A stretch of 64,000 nucleotides of DNA, taken from an uncultured Streptomyces sp. (GTDB taxonomy: Bacteria > Actinomycetota > Actinomycetes > Streptomycetales > Streptomycetaceae). A program made the translations under genes and the position numbers. The stretch covers positions 248,001-312,000 of the forward strand of contig NZ_CANLBS010000007.1 of the NCBI RefSeq assembly GCF_947488945.1, given 5' to 3'. Shown in pieces: positions 50,788 to 59,644 of the stretch (position 1 is the first letter of the stretch; each line of letters opens with the position of its first letter). The notes under the pieces were generated by a model. It saw nothing but the letters and a program-made list of their open reading frames with translations. It was not told the DNA's origin and did not search any database.

Positions 50788-53568
50788 GTGAGTTCCACCC
50801 CCGACAACTCGTCGGAGTCCCTTGCCAAGGCCCGTCGTCTGGTGCTGGCACTGCTGTCGCAGGACCGTCAGCCGTCGCCGGAGGAAGTGCAGAACGCGGT
50901 GACCGTCATCTTCGGGATGCTCGCCGGCCAAGGCGAGGTTCTCGACCGTGACCAACTGGCCAAGGAGATCGAGGTCCTGACAGCCGTGTTCCAGGAAGGC
51001 TCTTCCGGCCTGGACAGCGACAGCGGACACGAACCGTGGCTGCCGGAGGCGAAGAACGACCGGGCATGGGACTTCTGGGAGCGCTACCGGCGCTACCTGG
51101 AGGACGTACGCAGCCTCCCCCCGCTGGTCGTTCGTCGGCTGGACCAGAGCACAGACGAGGTCCTGAGTCAGCTCGAGGACCCTCGCCGAGTCGGCTCCTG
51201 GCGTCGGACGGGTCTGGTCATCGGTCAGGTGCAGTCAGGAAAGACCGGCCAGTACATCGGTCTGGCCGCGAAGGCGGTGGACGCGGGATACCAGTTCGTA
51301 GTGATCCTCGCCGGCATTCACAACGACCTCCGGAGCCAGACCCAGCTCCGTGTCGACGAGGGGCTGCTCGGGTTCGACACCCAGCACCAGCAGCGGTCCA
51401 ACCAGAACGGGAAGTCCCGCCTCATGGGTGCCGGACGGATGCCGGGGGTCAAGAAGCTCGACATCGCGTCCCCCACCAACAGCTCGGAGAAGGGTGACTT
51501 CGGCCGCCAGGCCGCCAACGCCGTCAACTTCCCGCTCGGCCGCTTCCCGGTGGTCCTCGTCGTCAAGAAGCACTGGAGGATTCTGGAGTACCTGCGAACG
51601 TGGGTGACCGAGGTCCAAGGCACCGAGGACGAGACGGGGAACAAGGTCGTACGCGATATTCCCCTGTTCGTCATCGACGACGAGGCGGACAACGCCTCCA
51701 TCAACACCGAGCGCGACCCCGACGCGGACCCGACCAAGACGAACGGCGCGATCCGCGAGCTCATGAAGAGCTTCGAGAAGTCGGCGTACGTCGGGTACAC
51801 CGCCACTCCCTTCGCCAACATCTACATCGACCCCGACGTCAACCACGTCGAACTCGGAGCAGACCTCTTCCCCGACAGCTTCATCCGCACGTTGCCCTCG
51901 CCGACCAACTATCTTGGTCCGGAACGCGTGTTCGGGCTCCGGACCGACAACGACGACGAGGAGGACGTTCCTCCTCTGCCCCTCGTGCGACCCGTAGCCG
52001 ACTCGGAGAGCTGGATCCCGAGCAAGCACAAGTCCTCGTTCGTCCCCTCCGACGACCTTCCGCAGTCCCTCCGCGACGCGATCGACTCGTTCGTCGTCGC
52101 CAGCGCCGCCCGGCGGGTACGGGGACAGACGAAGGTGCACAACTCCATGCTTGTGCACGTCACCCGCTTCACGGCGGTCCAGGGGATCGTCCGCGACCAG
52201 GTGGACGACTACCTGCGCCTCCTCGTGGACTCTCTCCGTGACCGATACGGGCAGGCAGCACAACGCACGGCCGGGCTCCGGGCCCTGTGGGAGGGCGACT
52301 TCGCACCCACGACAGACCACTTCCCTGCGGACGAGGCCCGGCGCGTCACCTGGGACGACGTGTCGAACCAGCTGATGCCCGCGCTGCGGAAGATCGTGGT
52401 AAAGACAGTGAACGGCGCCTCTCGCGACGCCCTGGACTACTACGAGCACCGCCGGACCGGTCTCTCGGTCATCGCGATCGGGGGCCAGAAGCTCTCCCGG
52501 GGCCTCACTCTGGAAGGGCTGACCGTCAGCTACTACCTGCGTACCTCCACCACGTACGACACCCTGCTCCAGATGGGACGCTGGTTCGGTTACCGACCGG
52601 GGCACGAGGATCTCTGCCGTCTGTACACCACGCCCGACCTGCAGGCGAAGTACATCGAGGTGACCGCTGCGACCGACGAACTGCGTCGCGAGGTCGAGGA
52701 GATGGCGGCGCTGGACCTCAGCCCGAGGAACTTCGGACTGAAGGTCCGTGCCTCGTCACTCGGGCTCGCCGTCACGGCCGCCAACAAGATGCGCCAGGGC
52801 ACGAAGGTCATGCTCAGCTACTCCGGGGAGGGGCCGGAGACGGTGATCTTCAAGCTCTCCGACGGGGTCCCAGAGCACAACCTCAAGGTCCTCGAGGAGT
52901 TCGTCCGGAGACTCGAAGCCCACTCCACAGGGCGGCAGGAGACGACGGGTGCCAACGTGACATGGTCACAGGTGACCTCCGACACCGTCGTCGACTTTCT
53001 CAGCCGTTACGAGACGGACCGCATGGCGCAGAGAGTCCGCCCCCGCTTCATCGCGAAGTACATCGAACAGTGCACGGCCGTCGGAGAGCTTCCGGAGTGG
53101 ACGGTGGTGCTCGTCGGGAAGAGGGCGTCCACGAACTACCAGAACGTCGCCGGTCACGAGGTGGGACCCGTGGAGCGCACGGCGCTGAACGACACCGAGA
53201 GGGACGGCCGGCACACGATCCGTCGTCTGCTCAGCCCTCCCGACGAGCACCTCGACCTCGAGAAGGACCAGGTTCTGGACGCCCTCCAGGCGACACAGAA
53301 GGCGGCGGCCATCAAGAAGCGTGAGAAGGTGCCCCAGACCCCTTCAGGTGATCATCTCCGATGGCAGCGACGACCCGACCAGGCCTTGCTGCTCGTCTAC
53401 CTCGTCGAACGGCCGGCGTCCGAGAACGCCTTCCCTCAGTCGCCGCTCGTTGGCTTCAAGGTGAGCTTTCCGCTCTCGAAGCACCAGTCCGACACCGAGT
53501 ACGTCGTCAACAGCATCTGGCAGCAGGAGGGCCTCGACGCCCTGGACGACGAGGGGGACGGGGAGTGA
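50788..53568 (+). CDS. Z1-domain ATPase
   Basis: A 926-residue superfamily-2-related ATPase with a Z1 domain. Walker A is TGLVIGQVQSGKTGQYIGLA (~residue 145), Walker B FVIDDEADNASIN (~293), then YVGYTATPFANIYIDPD (~334) and the C-terminal motif GQKLSRGLTLEGLTVSYYLR with LLQMGRWFGYRPG (~565-610). Z1 proteins occur with MORC ATPases in restriction-modification loci and probably drive DNA translocation or remodelling. GTG at 50788 is chosen because GGAGG is 6 bases upstream; an ATG 30 bases earlier has no such site. The stop overlaps the next gene (GTGA). Confidence 0.88.
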   Translation: MSSTPDNSSESLAKARRLVLALLSQDRQPSPEEVQNAVTVIFGMLAGQGEVLDRDQLAKEIEVLTAVFQEGSSGLDSDSGHEPWLPEAKNDRAWDFWERYRRYLEDVRSLPPLVVRRLDQSTDEVLSQLEDPRRVGSWRRTGLVIGQVQSGKTGQYIGLAAKAVDAGYQFVVILAGIHNDLRSQTQLRVDEGLLGFDTQHQQRSNQNGKSRLMGAGRMPGVKKLDIASPTNSSEKGDFGRQAANAVNFPLGRFPVVLVVKKHWRILEYLRTWVTEVQGTEDETGNKVVRDIPLFVIDDEADNASINTERDPDADPTKTNGAIRELMKSFEKSAYVGYTATPFANIYIDPDVNHVELGADLFPDSFIRTLPSPTNYLGPERVFGLRTDNDDEEDVPPLPLVRPVADSESWIPSKHKSSFVPSDDLPQSLRDAIDSFVVASAARRVRGQTKVHNSMLVHVTRFTAVQGIVRDQVDDYLRLLVDSLRDRYGQAAQRTAGLRALWEGDFAPTTDHFPADEARRVTWDDVSNQLMPALRKIVVKTVNGASRDALDYYEHRRTGLSVIAIGGQKLSRGLTLEGLTVSYYLRTSTTYDTLLQMGRWFGYRPGHEDLCRLYTTPDLQAKYIEVTAATDELRREVEEMAALDLSPRNFGLKVRASSLGLAVTAANKMRQGTKVMLSYSGEGPETVIFKLSDGVPEHNLKVLEEFVRRLEAHSTGRQETTGANVTWSQVTSDTVVDFLSRYETDRMAQRVRPRFIAKYIEQCTAVGELPEWTVVLVGKRASTNYQNVAGHEVGPVERTALNDTERDGRHTIRRLLSPPDEHLDLEKDQVLDALQATQKAAAIKKREKVPQTPSGDHLRWQRRPDQALLLVYLVERPASENAFPQSPLVGFKVSFPLSKHQSDTEYVVNSIWQQEGLDALDDEGDGE

Positions 53569-54575
53569 CCATCACGGAGGCCGAGTGGCGCGACCTCGAG
53601 GCGCCTCAGACCGCCCAGGGGCGATCCAGCATCCGCCTGTACCCCGACGCCCCGTTGGACGTCTTCCTGTCCGTCTCCCACCCGGCGCACCGACGGATGC
53701 TCGTACTCAGGACAGACGCACGCTCCGCGGACCACATCGTGCGCTCCGTGACCCGCCTGCCCAGCGCGGCGGGCCTGGAGATGAACCTGAGTGCCGTGTC
53801 GCGGCTCGAGTATGAGCTGCAGGTGGTCCTCACCGCGGACGAGCACCGCGAGGTGTTCAACCCCCTCGTCACCGACGTCGCCGACACCGTCAGGGGAGCT
53901 CCAGGAGCCGCGGCAGCCCTGACCGCGGCTGTGGAGCGGTTCGAGCGTTGGCAGGACCTTCTTCGCTCCGTGGGCAAGGACGGTCTCGGTCCCGAGGCCC
54001 GTCGCGGGCTCGTCGGCGAGCTCCTGTTGCTGCGCGACCGCGTCCTGCCAGTCGTCGGGGCGTCCGAAGCCGTCGGCTCCTGGGCCGGACCGAGCGGGGC
54101 CAACCAGGACTTCCACCTGTCCGCCGTGGCCATCGAGACGAAGGCCAGCACGGCCAAGCGCCCCCGCAACATCCGTATCGCGAGCGAACGCCAGCTGGAC
54201 GGCACGGGGACGCCCTCGCTCCTGTTGTCCTTGGTCATGCTCGACGAACGTCGTGGTGGCTCCGGCGAGAGTCTGAACCGCCTGGTGGACCGCGTACGTG
54301 AGCAGCTGACGAGCACGGCCGTACGCGCCGACTTCGACGGCCGGCTCGTGAGGGCCGGCTATCTCCCGAGCCACCGGGACCTGTACGAAGAGCCTCGGTA
54401 CACCCTCCGAGACCTGCGTTCCTGGCACGTACGGGACGCCTTTCCGAGGCTCGTCGAAGCCGACCTGCCCGAGGGAGTGGGCGACTGCACGTACAGCCTG
54501 AGCATCTCGGCCTTGGATCGGTACCGTGCCACGGCCGACGAGGTGACCGCACTCATCGGGGGGACCCATGCCTGA
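53565..54575 (+). CDS. DUF4420-type PD-(D/E)XK family protein
   Basis: A 336-residue protein of the PD-(D/E)XK superfamily as seen in DUF4420. The nuclease core is GLVGELLLLRDRVLP (residues ~147-161), then WAGPSGANQDFHL with the metal-binding Asp and AIETKASTAK with the E-x-K pair (~180-200). It is the candidate DNA-cutting component of the MORC/Z1 set. The GTG start overlaps the Z1 stop; its own end overlaps the AIPR gene by 8 bases. Confidence 0.8.
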   Translation: MTITEAEWRDLEAPQTAQGRSSIRLYPDAPLDVFLSVSHPAHRRMLVLRTDARSADHIVRSVTRLPSAAGLEMNLSAVSRLEYELQVVLTADEHREVFNPLVTDVADTVRGAPGAAAALTAAVERFERWQDLLRSVGKDGLGPEARRGLVGELLLLRDRVLPVVGASEAVGSWAGPSGANQDFHLSAVAIETKASTAKRPRNIRIASERQLDGTGTPSLLLSLVMLDERRGGSGESLNRLVDRVREQLTSTAVRADFDGRLVRAGYLPSHRDLYEEPRYTLRDLRSWHVRDAFPRLVEADLPEGVGDCTYSLSISALDRYRATADEVTALIGGTHA

Positions 54576-56577
54576 ACTCGACCTGTACCAGTACGCCCAC
54601 GACGTCGTCGTCGACGTCCAGGCCACGGCCGAGGCCGAGGGGACGACCACTCCCGAAGTCTTCACGCGACGCGTGTTCGAGGACCTGGAGAAGGGCGGAA
54701 TCGCCTCCAACACGTTCAGCGCCTTCCACGGCTCGCACGGTCACCTGGTCCACGGCTACGGCATCGGGGACACGGGTGAGTGTCTCGACCTGTTCGTCAC
54801 GGACTTCGACATGGAGCCGTTGGCTTCCAAGCTCACGAAGGGCTTGGTCGAGTCCTACTTCAGACGGCTCCTCACGTTCGTCCGTCGCTGCCGGGACGGA
54901 CTGCGCCAGCACATCGACGAGTCCTTCGACGTCTACGACATGTGCGCGGCGGTGGAGAAGTCCCTCACCGAGGTACAGCGAGTTCGGCTCTTCCTGCTGA
55001 GCAACCGTGTCAGCACCGGCACCGCGGTGCCACCCACCGACTTCGACGGCCTCCCGGTGACCCACGAGGTGTGGGACCTCGCGCGCCTGCACCGTCACGA
55101 GACCTCCGGCAGCATCAGCGAACCCATCGTCGTCGAGTTCGTCCCGCCGCTGCCATGCGTCGCAGCACCCAGCAGCGAACCCGACCACTCGGTGACCATG
55201 ACCGTGATTCCCGGCCAGAGGCTCGCCGAGCTGTACGGGGAACACGGGACCAGGCTCCTCGAACTGAACGTCCGCTCCTTCCTACAGGCCCGTGGGACCG
55301 TCAACCGCGGCATCCGGGAGACACTTCTGAACTCCCCCGGAAGGTTCCTGGCGTACAACAACGGCATCACGGCCACCGCTTCGCAGGTCGACTTCGTTCA
55401 CGACGCCGAAGGCAGACCGACCGGTGTCCGCCGCGTGCACGGACTGCAGGTCGTGAACGGCGGTCAGACGACAGCCTCCCTGCACTACGCGAGAAGCCGT
55501 GACAAGGCGGACCTGTCACACGTGTCCGTTCAGATGAAGCTGACGGAAGTTTCCCCCGAGCGTCTGTCGGAGATCGTCCCGATGATCTCCGAGTACTCCA
55601 ACACCCAGAACCGGGTGACGATGGTCGACTTCAGCTCGAACCACGAGTATCACGTGGCCGTGCAGCGGATCACCCGCTCCCTGTGGGCGCCGGCCACGGA
55701 CGGCAGCGGCCAAGAGGTCCACTGGTTCTACGAGCGGGCGCGCGGCCAGTACACCGACGAGTTGGCCAAGGCCCGGACTCCGGCGAGGCAGCGCGCCTTC
55801 AGGAACCTCAATCCGACCAACCGGAAGTTCACGAAGGCGGACCTGGCGAAGTACTGCAACTCCTGGAACCACCTTCCGTTCCAGGTCAGCCGTGGCGCAC
55901 AGAAGAACTTCGTCGCGTTCATGGACCGCATCGACGAGGCGACCCCGCATGTCGACGTCCAGTACTGCCAACGTGTGATCGCCATGGCCGTCCTCTTCAA
56001 AGCGGTCGACCGCATCGCGGCGAGCCACGAGGCCGGGAGCTACAAGAGCATGATCACGGCGTACACCGTGGCCCGTCTGTCGCTCGCGACGAACCAGCGC
56101 ATCGACCTGGACAGGATCTGGCGGGAGCAGCAGGTCTCCCCCGCGGTCAAGGCGGCGATCGACGACCTCTGCCCCAGGGTGATGCGCGTGGTGACCAGGC
56201 CGCGTGAGGGAAACCACGTGGGCGAGTGGGCGAAAAAGGTCGTGTGCTGGGACGCGGTCTCCCGCGTGCCATGGTCCGTGCCCGCCGACCTGAAGGCGGA
56301 GCTCCTCGAGCATCCGTTGGACGAGAAGACTCTCTCAGGGGGCTCAGGAGGTAGCCAGGGCGCCTGCGACGAGGTGGCGTCGATCCCGGCGGACGAGTGG
56401 TACGCCGTCGAGCGGTGGGCGAAGGAGACACGCAATCTCGTGCCCGCCCAGCGGCAGCTGGCACAGTACGTCGGCAGACGACTCGAACTCGGTCAGGGGA
56501 TCCCGGAGCCGCAAGCGGTTCAGGCGCTACACGCACGCAACAGGGCTCTGTCCCTCGGGTTCGTCTCGGAAGCCTGA
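54568..56577 (+). CDS. AIPR-family (abortive infection phage resistance) protein
   Basis: A 669-residue AIPR-domain protein. Family motifs are LELNVRSFLQARGTVNRGIR (~231-250), FLAYNNGITATAS (~260-272) and GLQVVNGGQTTASLHYARS (~291-309), followed by MISEYSNTQNRVT and a YERARGQY block. AIPR proteins were first linked to abortive infection in Lactococcus and recur with Z1, MORC and DUF4420 genes. The exact reaction is unknown. It is the last gene of the packed plus-strand series. Confidence 0.88.
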   Translation: MPELDLYQYAHDVVVDVQATAEAEGTTTPEVFTRRVFEDLEKGGIASNTFSAFHGSHGHLVHGYGIGDTGECLDLFVTDFDMEPLASKLTKGLVESYFRRLLTFVRRCRDGLRQHIDESFDVYDMCAAVEKSLTEVQRVRLFLLSNRVSTGTAVPPTDFDGLPVTHEVWDLARLHRHETSGSISEPIVVEFVPPLPCVAAPSSEPDHSVTMTVIPGQRLAELYGEHGTRLLELNVRSFLQARGTVNRGIRETLLNSPGRFLAYNNGITATASQVDFVHDAEGRPTGVRRVHGLQVVNGGQTTASLHYARSRDKADLSHVSVQMKLTEVSPERLSEIVPMISEYSNTQNRVTMVDFSSNHEYHVAVQRITRSLWAPATDGSGQEVHWFYERARGQYTDELAKARTPARQRAFRNLNPTNRKFTKADLAKYCNSWNHLPFQVSRGAQKNFVAFMDRIDEATPHVDVQYCQRVIAMAVLFKAVDRIAASHEAGSYKSMITAYTVARLSLATNQRIDLDRIWREQQVSPAVKAAIDDLCPRVMRVVTRPREGNHVGEWAKKVVCWDAVSRVPWSVPADLKAELLEHPLDEKTLSGGSGGSQGACDEVASIPADEWYAVERWAKETRNLVPAQRQLAQYVGRRLELGQGIPEPQAVQALHARNRALSLGFVSEA

Positions 56578-56596
56578 ACCTGGCAGCTCGTCGGCC

Positions 56597-56785
56597 TCAG
56601 AGCTTCCCGCGTTCGAGGAGATCCCTCATGGCGTCCTCGGCGCGACGGAGCACGATCCGTCCGTCTCCGTCGCTGAAGGCCAGAAGACCCGACCCAGGGG
56701 CGATGCCGGGCTCTGCGAGCAGGCCGAGGGGAAGCTCGACCCGGCCGCGGTCGTCGACACGGAGTTCTGCTGGTTCACGAAGCAT
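56597..56785 (-). CDS. Small AbrB/SpoVT-type DNA-binding protein
   Basis: A 62-residue protein with a swapped-hairpin AbrB-like pattern: LRVDDRGRVELPLGLLAEPGI, then GSGLLAFSDGDGRIVLRRAEDAMRDL. Such proteins are transition regulators or antitoxins. No toxin gene is beside it, so it more likely acts as a small regulator of the neighbouring defence genes. No ribosome site is visible and it may be leaderless. It is divergent from vsr. Confidence 0.72.
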   Translation of the reverse strand: MLREPAELRVDDRGRVELPLGLLAEPGIAPGSGLLAFSDGDGRIVLRRAEDAMRDLLERGKL

Positions 56786-56790
56786 GGGAC

Positions 56791-56816
56791 GAGTGTGGCA
56801 CTCTCGCCCTTATAGG
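56791..56816. promoter_or_regulatory. Dyad gagtg-tgg-cactc and TATAGG box between abrB-like and vsr
   Basis: The perfect 5-base dyad at 56791-56803 lies 6 bases upstream of the AbrB-like start; a TATAGG -10-like box at 56811-56816 lies 26 bases before the vsr ATG. The dyad could be the binding site of the AbrB-like protein and control both genes. Confidence 0.4.
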
Positions 56817-56841
56817 AGCGACGTCGGCCTGGGGACAAACC

Positions 56842-57336
56842 ATGGCACCAGATGAGGAAGCTGCCCTCAAGGGATGGGTCCGCACCGAGCAGAGCGGCCA
56901 CCTGCGCGGTCGGCGCTCCCGGGACACGAAACCCGAAGTCGCTCTGCGGCGGGCCGTGCACCGGCTCGGCCTCAGGTTCCGGCTACAGCGCAAGGTGGCC
57001 GCCCGCTGCACGGCGGACTTCGTCCTGCCCAGGCACGGCGTCGCGGTGTTCGTCGACGGGTGCTACTGGCACGGGTGCCCCGTCCACGGCCCGAAGACGT
57101 TCCGCGGTCCGAACGCCTCCCTGTGGACCGCGAAGATCAAGACCAACAAGGAACGGGACCGTCGGAACACCGCTGCGGCCGCAGCTGCCGGGTGGACCGT
57201 CGTCCGTGTCTGGGAGTGCGAGATCCGGACGGATGCCGAGGGCGCTGCGCTCAGCGTCGCCCGACGGTGCGACCAGCCTGACGCGACTGGGCGGGCACCG
57301 TCTCCCGATCGTTTGTCTCGTTCGGCACCTCCGTGA
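56842..57336 (+). CDS. vsr: Very short patch repair endonuclease Vsr
   Basis: A 164-residue mismatch endonuclease that nicks beside T:G mismatches left by deamination of 5-methylcytosine. The family pattern is complete: RRSRDTKPEVALRRAVHRLG near residue 25-45, CTADFVLPRHGVAVFVDGCY with the catalytic Asp, WHGCPVHG with the catalytic His, WTAKIKTNKERDRRNTAA, and GWTVVRVWECEI. Its 3' end overlaps the opposing methyltransferase gene by 86 bases. The C-terminal ~25 residues in the overlap are not conserved. Confidence 0.93.
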   Translation: MAPDEEAALKGWVRTEQSGHLRGRRSRDTKPEVALRRAVHRLGLRFRLQRKVAARCTADFVLPRHGVAVFVDGCYWHGCPVHGPKTFRGPNASLWTAKIKTNKERDRRNTAAAAAAGWTVVRVWECEIRTDAEGAALSVARRCDQPDATGRAPSPDRLSRSAPP

Positions 57337-59251
57337 ACAGGTGATCGCCCGAGAGACTTTCCTTGTCAGCGCAGTACTGGCTGAGAGGACAGGCATCACA
57401 GACAGGCTCCTTGGCCCTGCAGATACTGGTCCCGATGAGGCGGAGCGCTGCCATGCGCAGGGGCGCGTCCTCGCCTGCCCCGACGAGCTTCACCAGGTCC
57501 ACTCGACCGTCGCTGAGCCTGTTCGTACGGTCCGAAGCGCTGCCGTGGAGACGAGCGGCGACGCGGAGTGCACCCTGCCCGACCCACAGAAGGTCCTCCG
57601 CGATCAGCAGCCGGTAGACCGTCGCCTCCGCCGGCTTCAGCATTAGGGACTCGCGGACCTTCTTCTCGTCCTCCCAGGCGCTGGACTCGCCGACCATCAC
57701 CGAGAGCCGGGCGACCCGGGCCTTGGCAGCCTCGGTCGGCGCAGCCGTAGTGAGCGCCTCCAGTGAGGCCGTGTTCAGTGACGTCAGCCCTCGTACGACC
57801 TCGACCATCGCCGACAACTGAGCGGGCTGCATCCTGGTCCCGGACAGTATGGCCACCACGGCGGCTTGCAAGCCTGACATGTGCCTGCCCGGCAGCTGGT
57901 ACCAGTTCTCCGCGTCACGTTGTCCGCGGGCCCAAGCGGTCAGGTCCTCTCGCACCGTCCGCCAGTGGGGTCGGAGTCCACCCTCAGCCGACTGCCCGTC
58001 GCCTACCGGCAGCAGCGCCTCGGCCGCCGCCTCACCCAGGAGAGGCGGCACCGCGTTACCGATCTGACGGAAGGCGTCACTGCGCGTGCCCGCGAAGCGG
58101 AACTTGTCCGGGAAGGTCTGCACCCGTGCCGACTCCCGCACGGTGAGGGTGCGTGGCTGCTCCTGGTCGGGGTGGATGTACCAGTAGCCGTCCTTGGCGA
58201 TGTGGGCGGTGATCGACCTGCTGAGATCCGACCAGTCGAGCTTCTTGTACTTGTCCGTAAAGTGGTCGGCCTTGTAACGCTGCAGTTCCGGCGAGATCTG
58301 CGAGTACAGGGTGGTGGAGTCCATGCTGGAGAAGATCTCGGCGTCGTCCGCCCGGACCCGTCGGGTCATGTGGTCCCACACCCGGTCCTTGCGCGCCCAC
58401 TTACGCATGTCCTGAGCGAACTTGGAAAGCTCGGACGGTTCCTCGTACGGGAGTTCGCGCTCCCCGACACGCTCGGTGGGCACGACAGGCAGCACCGGCA
58501 GGTCACCGATAGCGTCACGCAGCGTGGTCCGCTGATCGTGCTCCAGCTCCTGCCGCCACGAGAAGCACTCCACGTCGTTCCTCGCGAGCAGGATCAGCCG
58601 CTTCCTGTGTTGCGGAACGCCGTACTTCCACGCATCGACGAGACGGACCTGCGTCGCGTATCCGAGGTCCTCCAGCTGCTCCTCGATGGTGCGCACCACG
58701 AAGAAGTCGTCGCCGAGACCCATGTCCGGCACGTTCTCCATGAGGACCGCACGTGGCCGGAGGCGTTTCACGACGTCGAGGTAGGCGCTCCACAGCTCCT
58801 TGCGGCGATCATGGGGATCGCGGCCGTGATGCTCCACGAGACTGCGGATCTTGCTCCGGCCAGCCCTGCTGAACGGCTGGCATGGCGGGCCTCCGGCCAC
58901 CAAGTCGATCTTGGCGGGCGCCAGCATCTCGACGAGCTTGTCACGCTCGTCAGGATTACCCAGATCCATGTGGAGACTCATGCCCGGGAAGTTCGCAGCG
59001 TGCGTCTGGAGCGCCCGCTCGTTGAAGTCGACCGCAGCTGCGACCGTCCACCCGGCTCGCTCCAGCCCGAGACTCAGTCCACCCGCTCCAGAGAAGAGGT
59101 CGACGGCCAGACGCTTGTCAGCACCGAAGCCACCGAGCCACTTGCCGAAGTTCTCGGGCTTGCAACTGTTCCTGTGGCGCCTGAGCTCCAGACAGTCGCT
59201 CCGCTCCAGAGGCACCCCATAGTGCTGCCTGCGCACTGCGCCAACCTCCAT
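57251..59251 (-). CDS. Cytosine-C5 DNA methyltransferase fused to endonuclease III-like Fe-S domain
   Basis: A 666-residue protein. Residues ~48-415 are a C5 methyltransferase: AVDLFSGAGGLSLGLERAG (motif I), GGPPCQPFSRAG with catalytic Cys124 (IV), LMENVPDMG (VI), VPQHRKRLIL (VIII) and RQIGNAVPPLLGEA (X); the target-recognition region lies about 225-390. Residues ~430-630 resemble the HhH-GPD/endonuclease III fold and end in C611-x6-C618-x2-C621-x5-C627, exactly the endonuclease III iron-sulfur loop. By eye the helix-hairpin-helix is degenerate and the position of the catalytic Asp appears to be Gly558, so glycosylase activity is doubtful. Probable self-marking enzyme of the island. The recognition sequence is unknown. 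Confidence 0.9.
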   Translation of the reverse strand: MEVGAVRRQHYGVPLERSDCLELRRHRNSCKPENFGKWLGGFGADKRLAVDLFSGAGGLSLGLERAGWTVAAAVDFNERALQTHAANFPGMSLHMDLGNPDERDKLVEMLAPAKIDLVAGGPPCQPFSRAGRSKIRSLVEHHGRDPHDRRKELWSAYLDVVKRLRPRAVLMENVPDMGLGDDFFVVRTIEEQLEDLGYATQVRLVDAWKYGVPQHRKRLILLARNDVECFSWRQELEHDQRTTLRDAIGDLPVLPVVPTERVGERELPYEEPSELSKFAQDMRKWARKDRVWDHMTRRVRADDAEIFSSMDSTTLYSQISPELQRYKADHFTDKYKKLDWSDLSRSITAHIAKDGYWYIHPDQEQPRTLTVRESARVQTFPDKFRFAGTRSDAFRQIGNAVPPLLGEAAAEALLPVGDGQSAEGGLRPHWRTVREDLTAWARGQRDAENWYQLPGRHMSGLQAAVVAILSGTRMQPAQLSAMVEVVRGLTSLNTASLEALTTAAPTEAAKARVARLSVMVGESSAWEDEKKVRESLMLKPAEATVYRLLIAEDLLWVGQGALRVAARLHGSASDRTNRLSDGRVDLVKLVGAGEDAPLRMAALRLIGTSICRAKEPVCDACPLSQYCADKESLSGDHLFTEVPNETNDRETVPAQSRQAGRTVGRR

Positions 59252-59644
59252 CGGACGAGAAGAACGAGCACCAGGAGATCACACAACCTCTGGCAAGATC
59301 AAGAATCCGACGTCCACCTCGGATGACTGGATCGATGAGGACGCCACAAGCGCCCCGAGAATATTACGCGGCGCCCATCCCTGTATGGGAAAGCAACCCC
59401 CCAGTAACACCGGAGAGGGTCAACCATACGGACAAACACCGACAAGACCATCAGAGCTCTCGCCAGTCGAGATTCATGTCATCGCCTCTCCCGCGGGCTC
59501 GGCTCTCGCCCCGAGGCGATGTCGGCGTCCTGCACTCGGCCAATCCCATGGTCGAGCTGCCTGCCCTTCCCGCTGCCCGACGCGGAATACCCGCAGCGTC
59601 CCCTTACTTGCACCCCTATAGCGAACACGGGAGGGGGCGCCGGG
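59252..59644. other. Divergent intergenic region, methyltransferase / DUF5655 gene
   Basis: About 390 bases with no supported gene. It must contain the promoters of both flanking genes. It is less GC-rich near 59355-59375 (gaatattacgcgg). No clear repeat or hairpin stood out. Confidence 0.45.
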
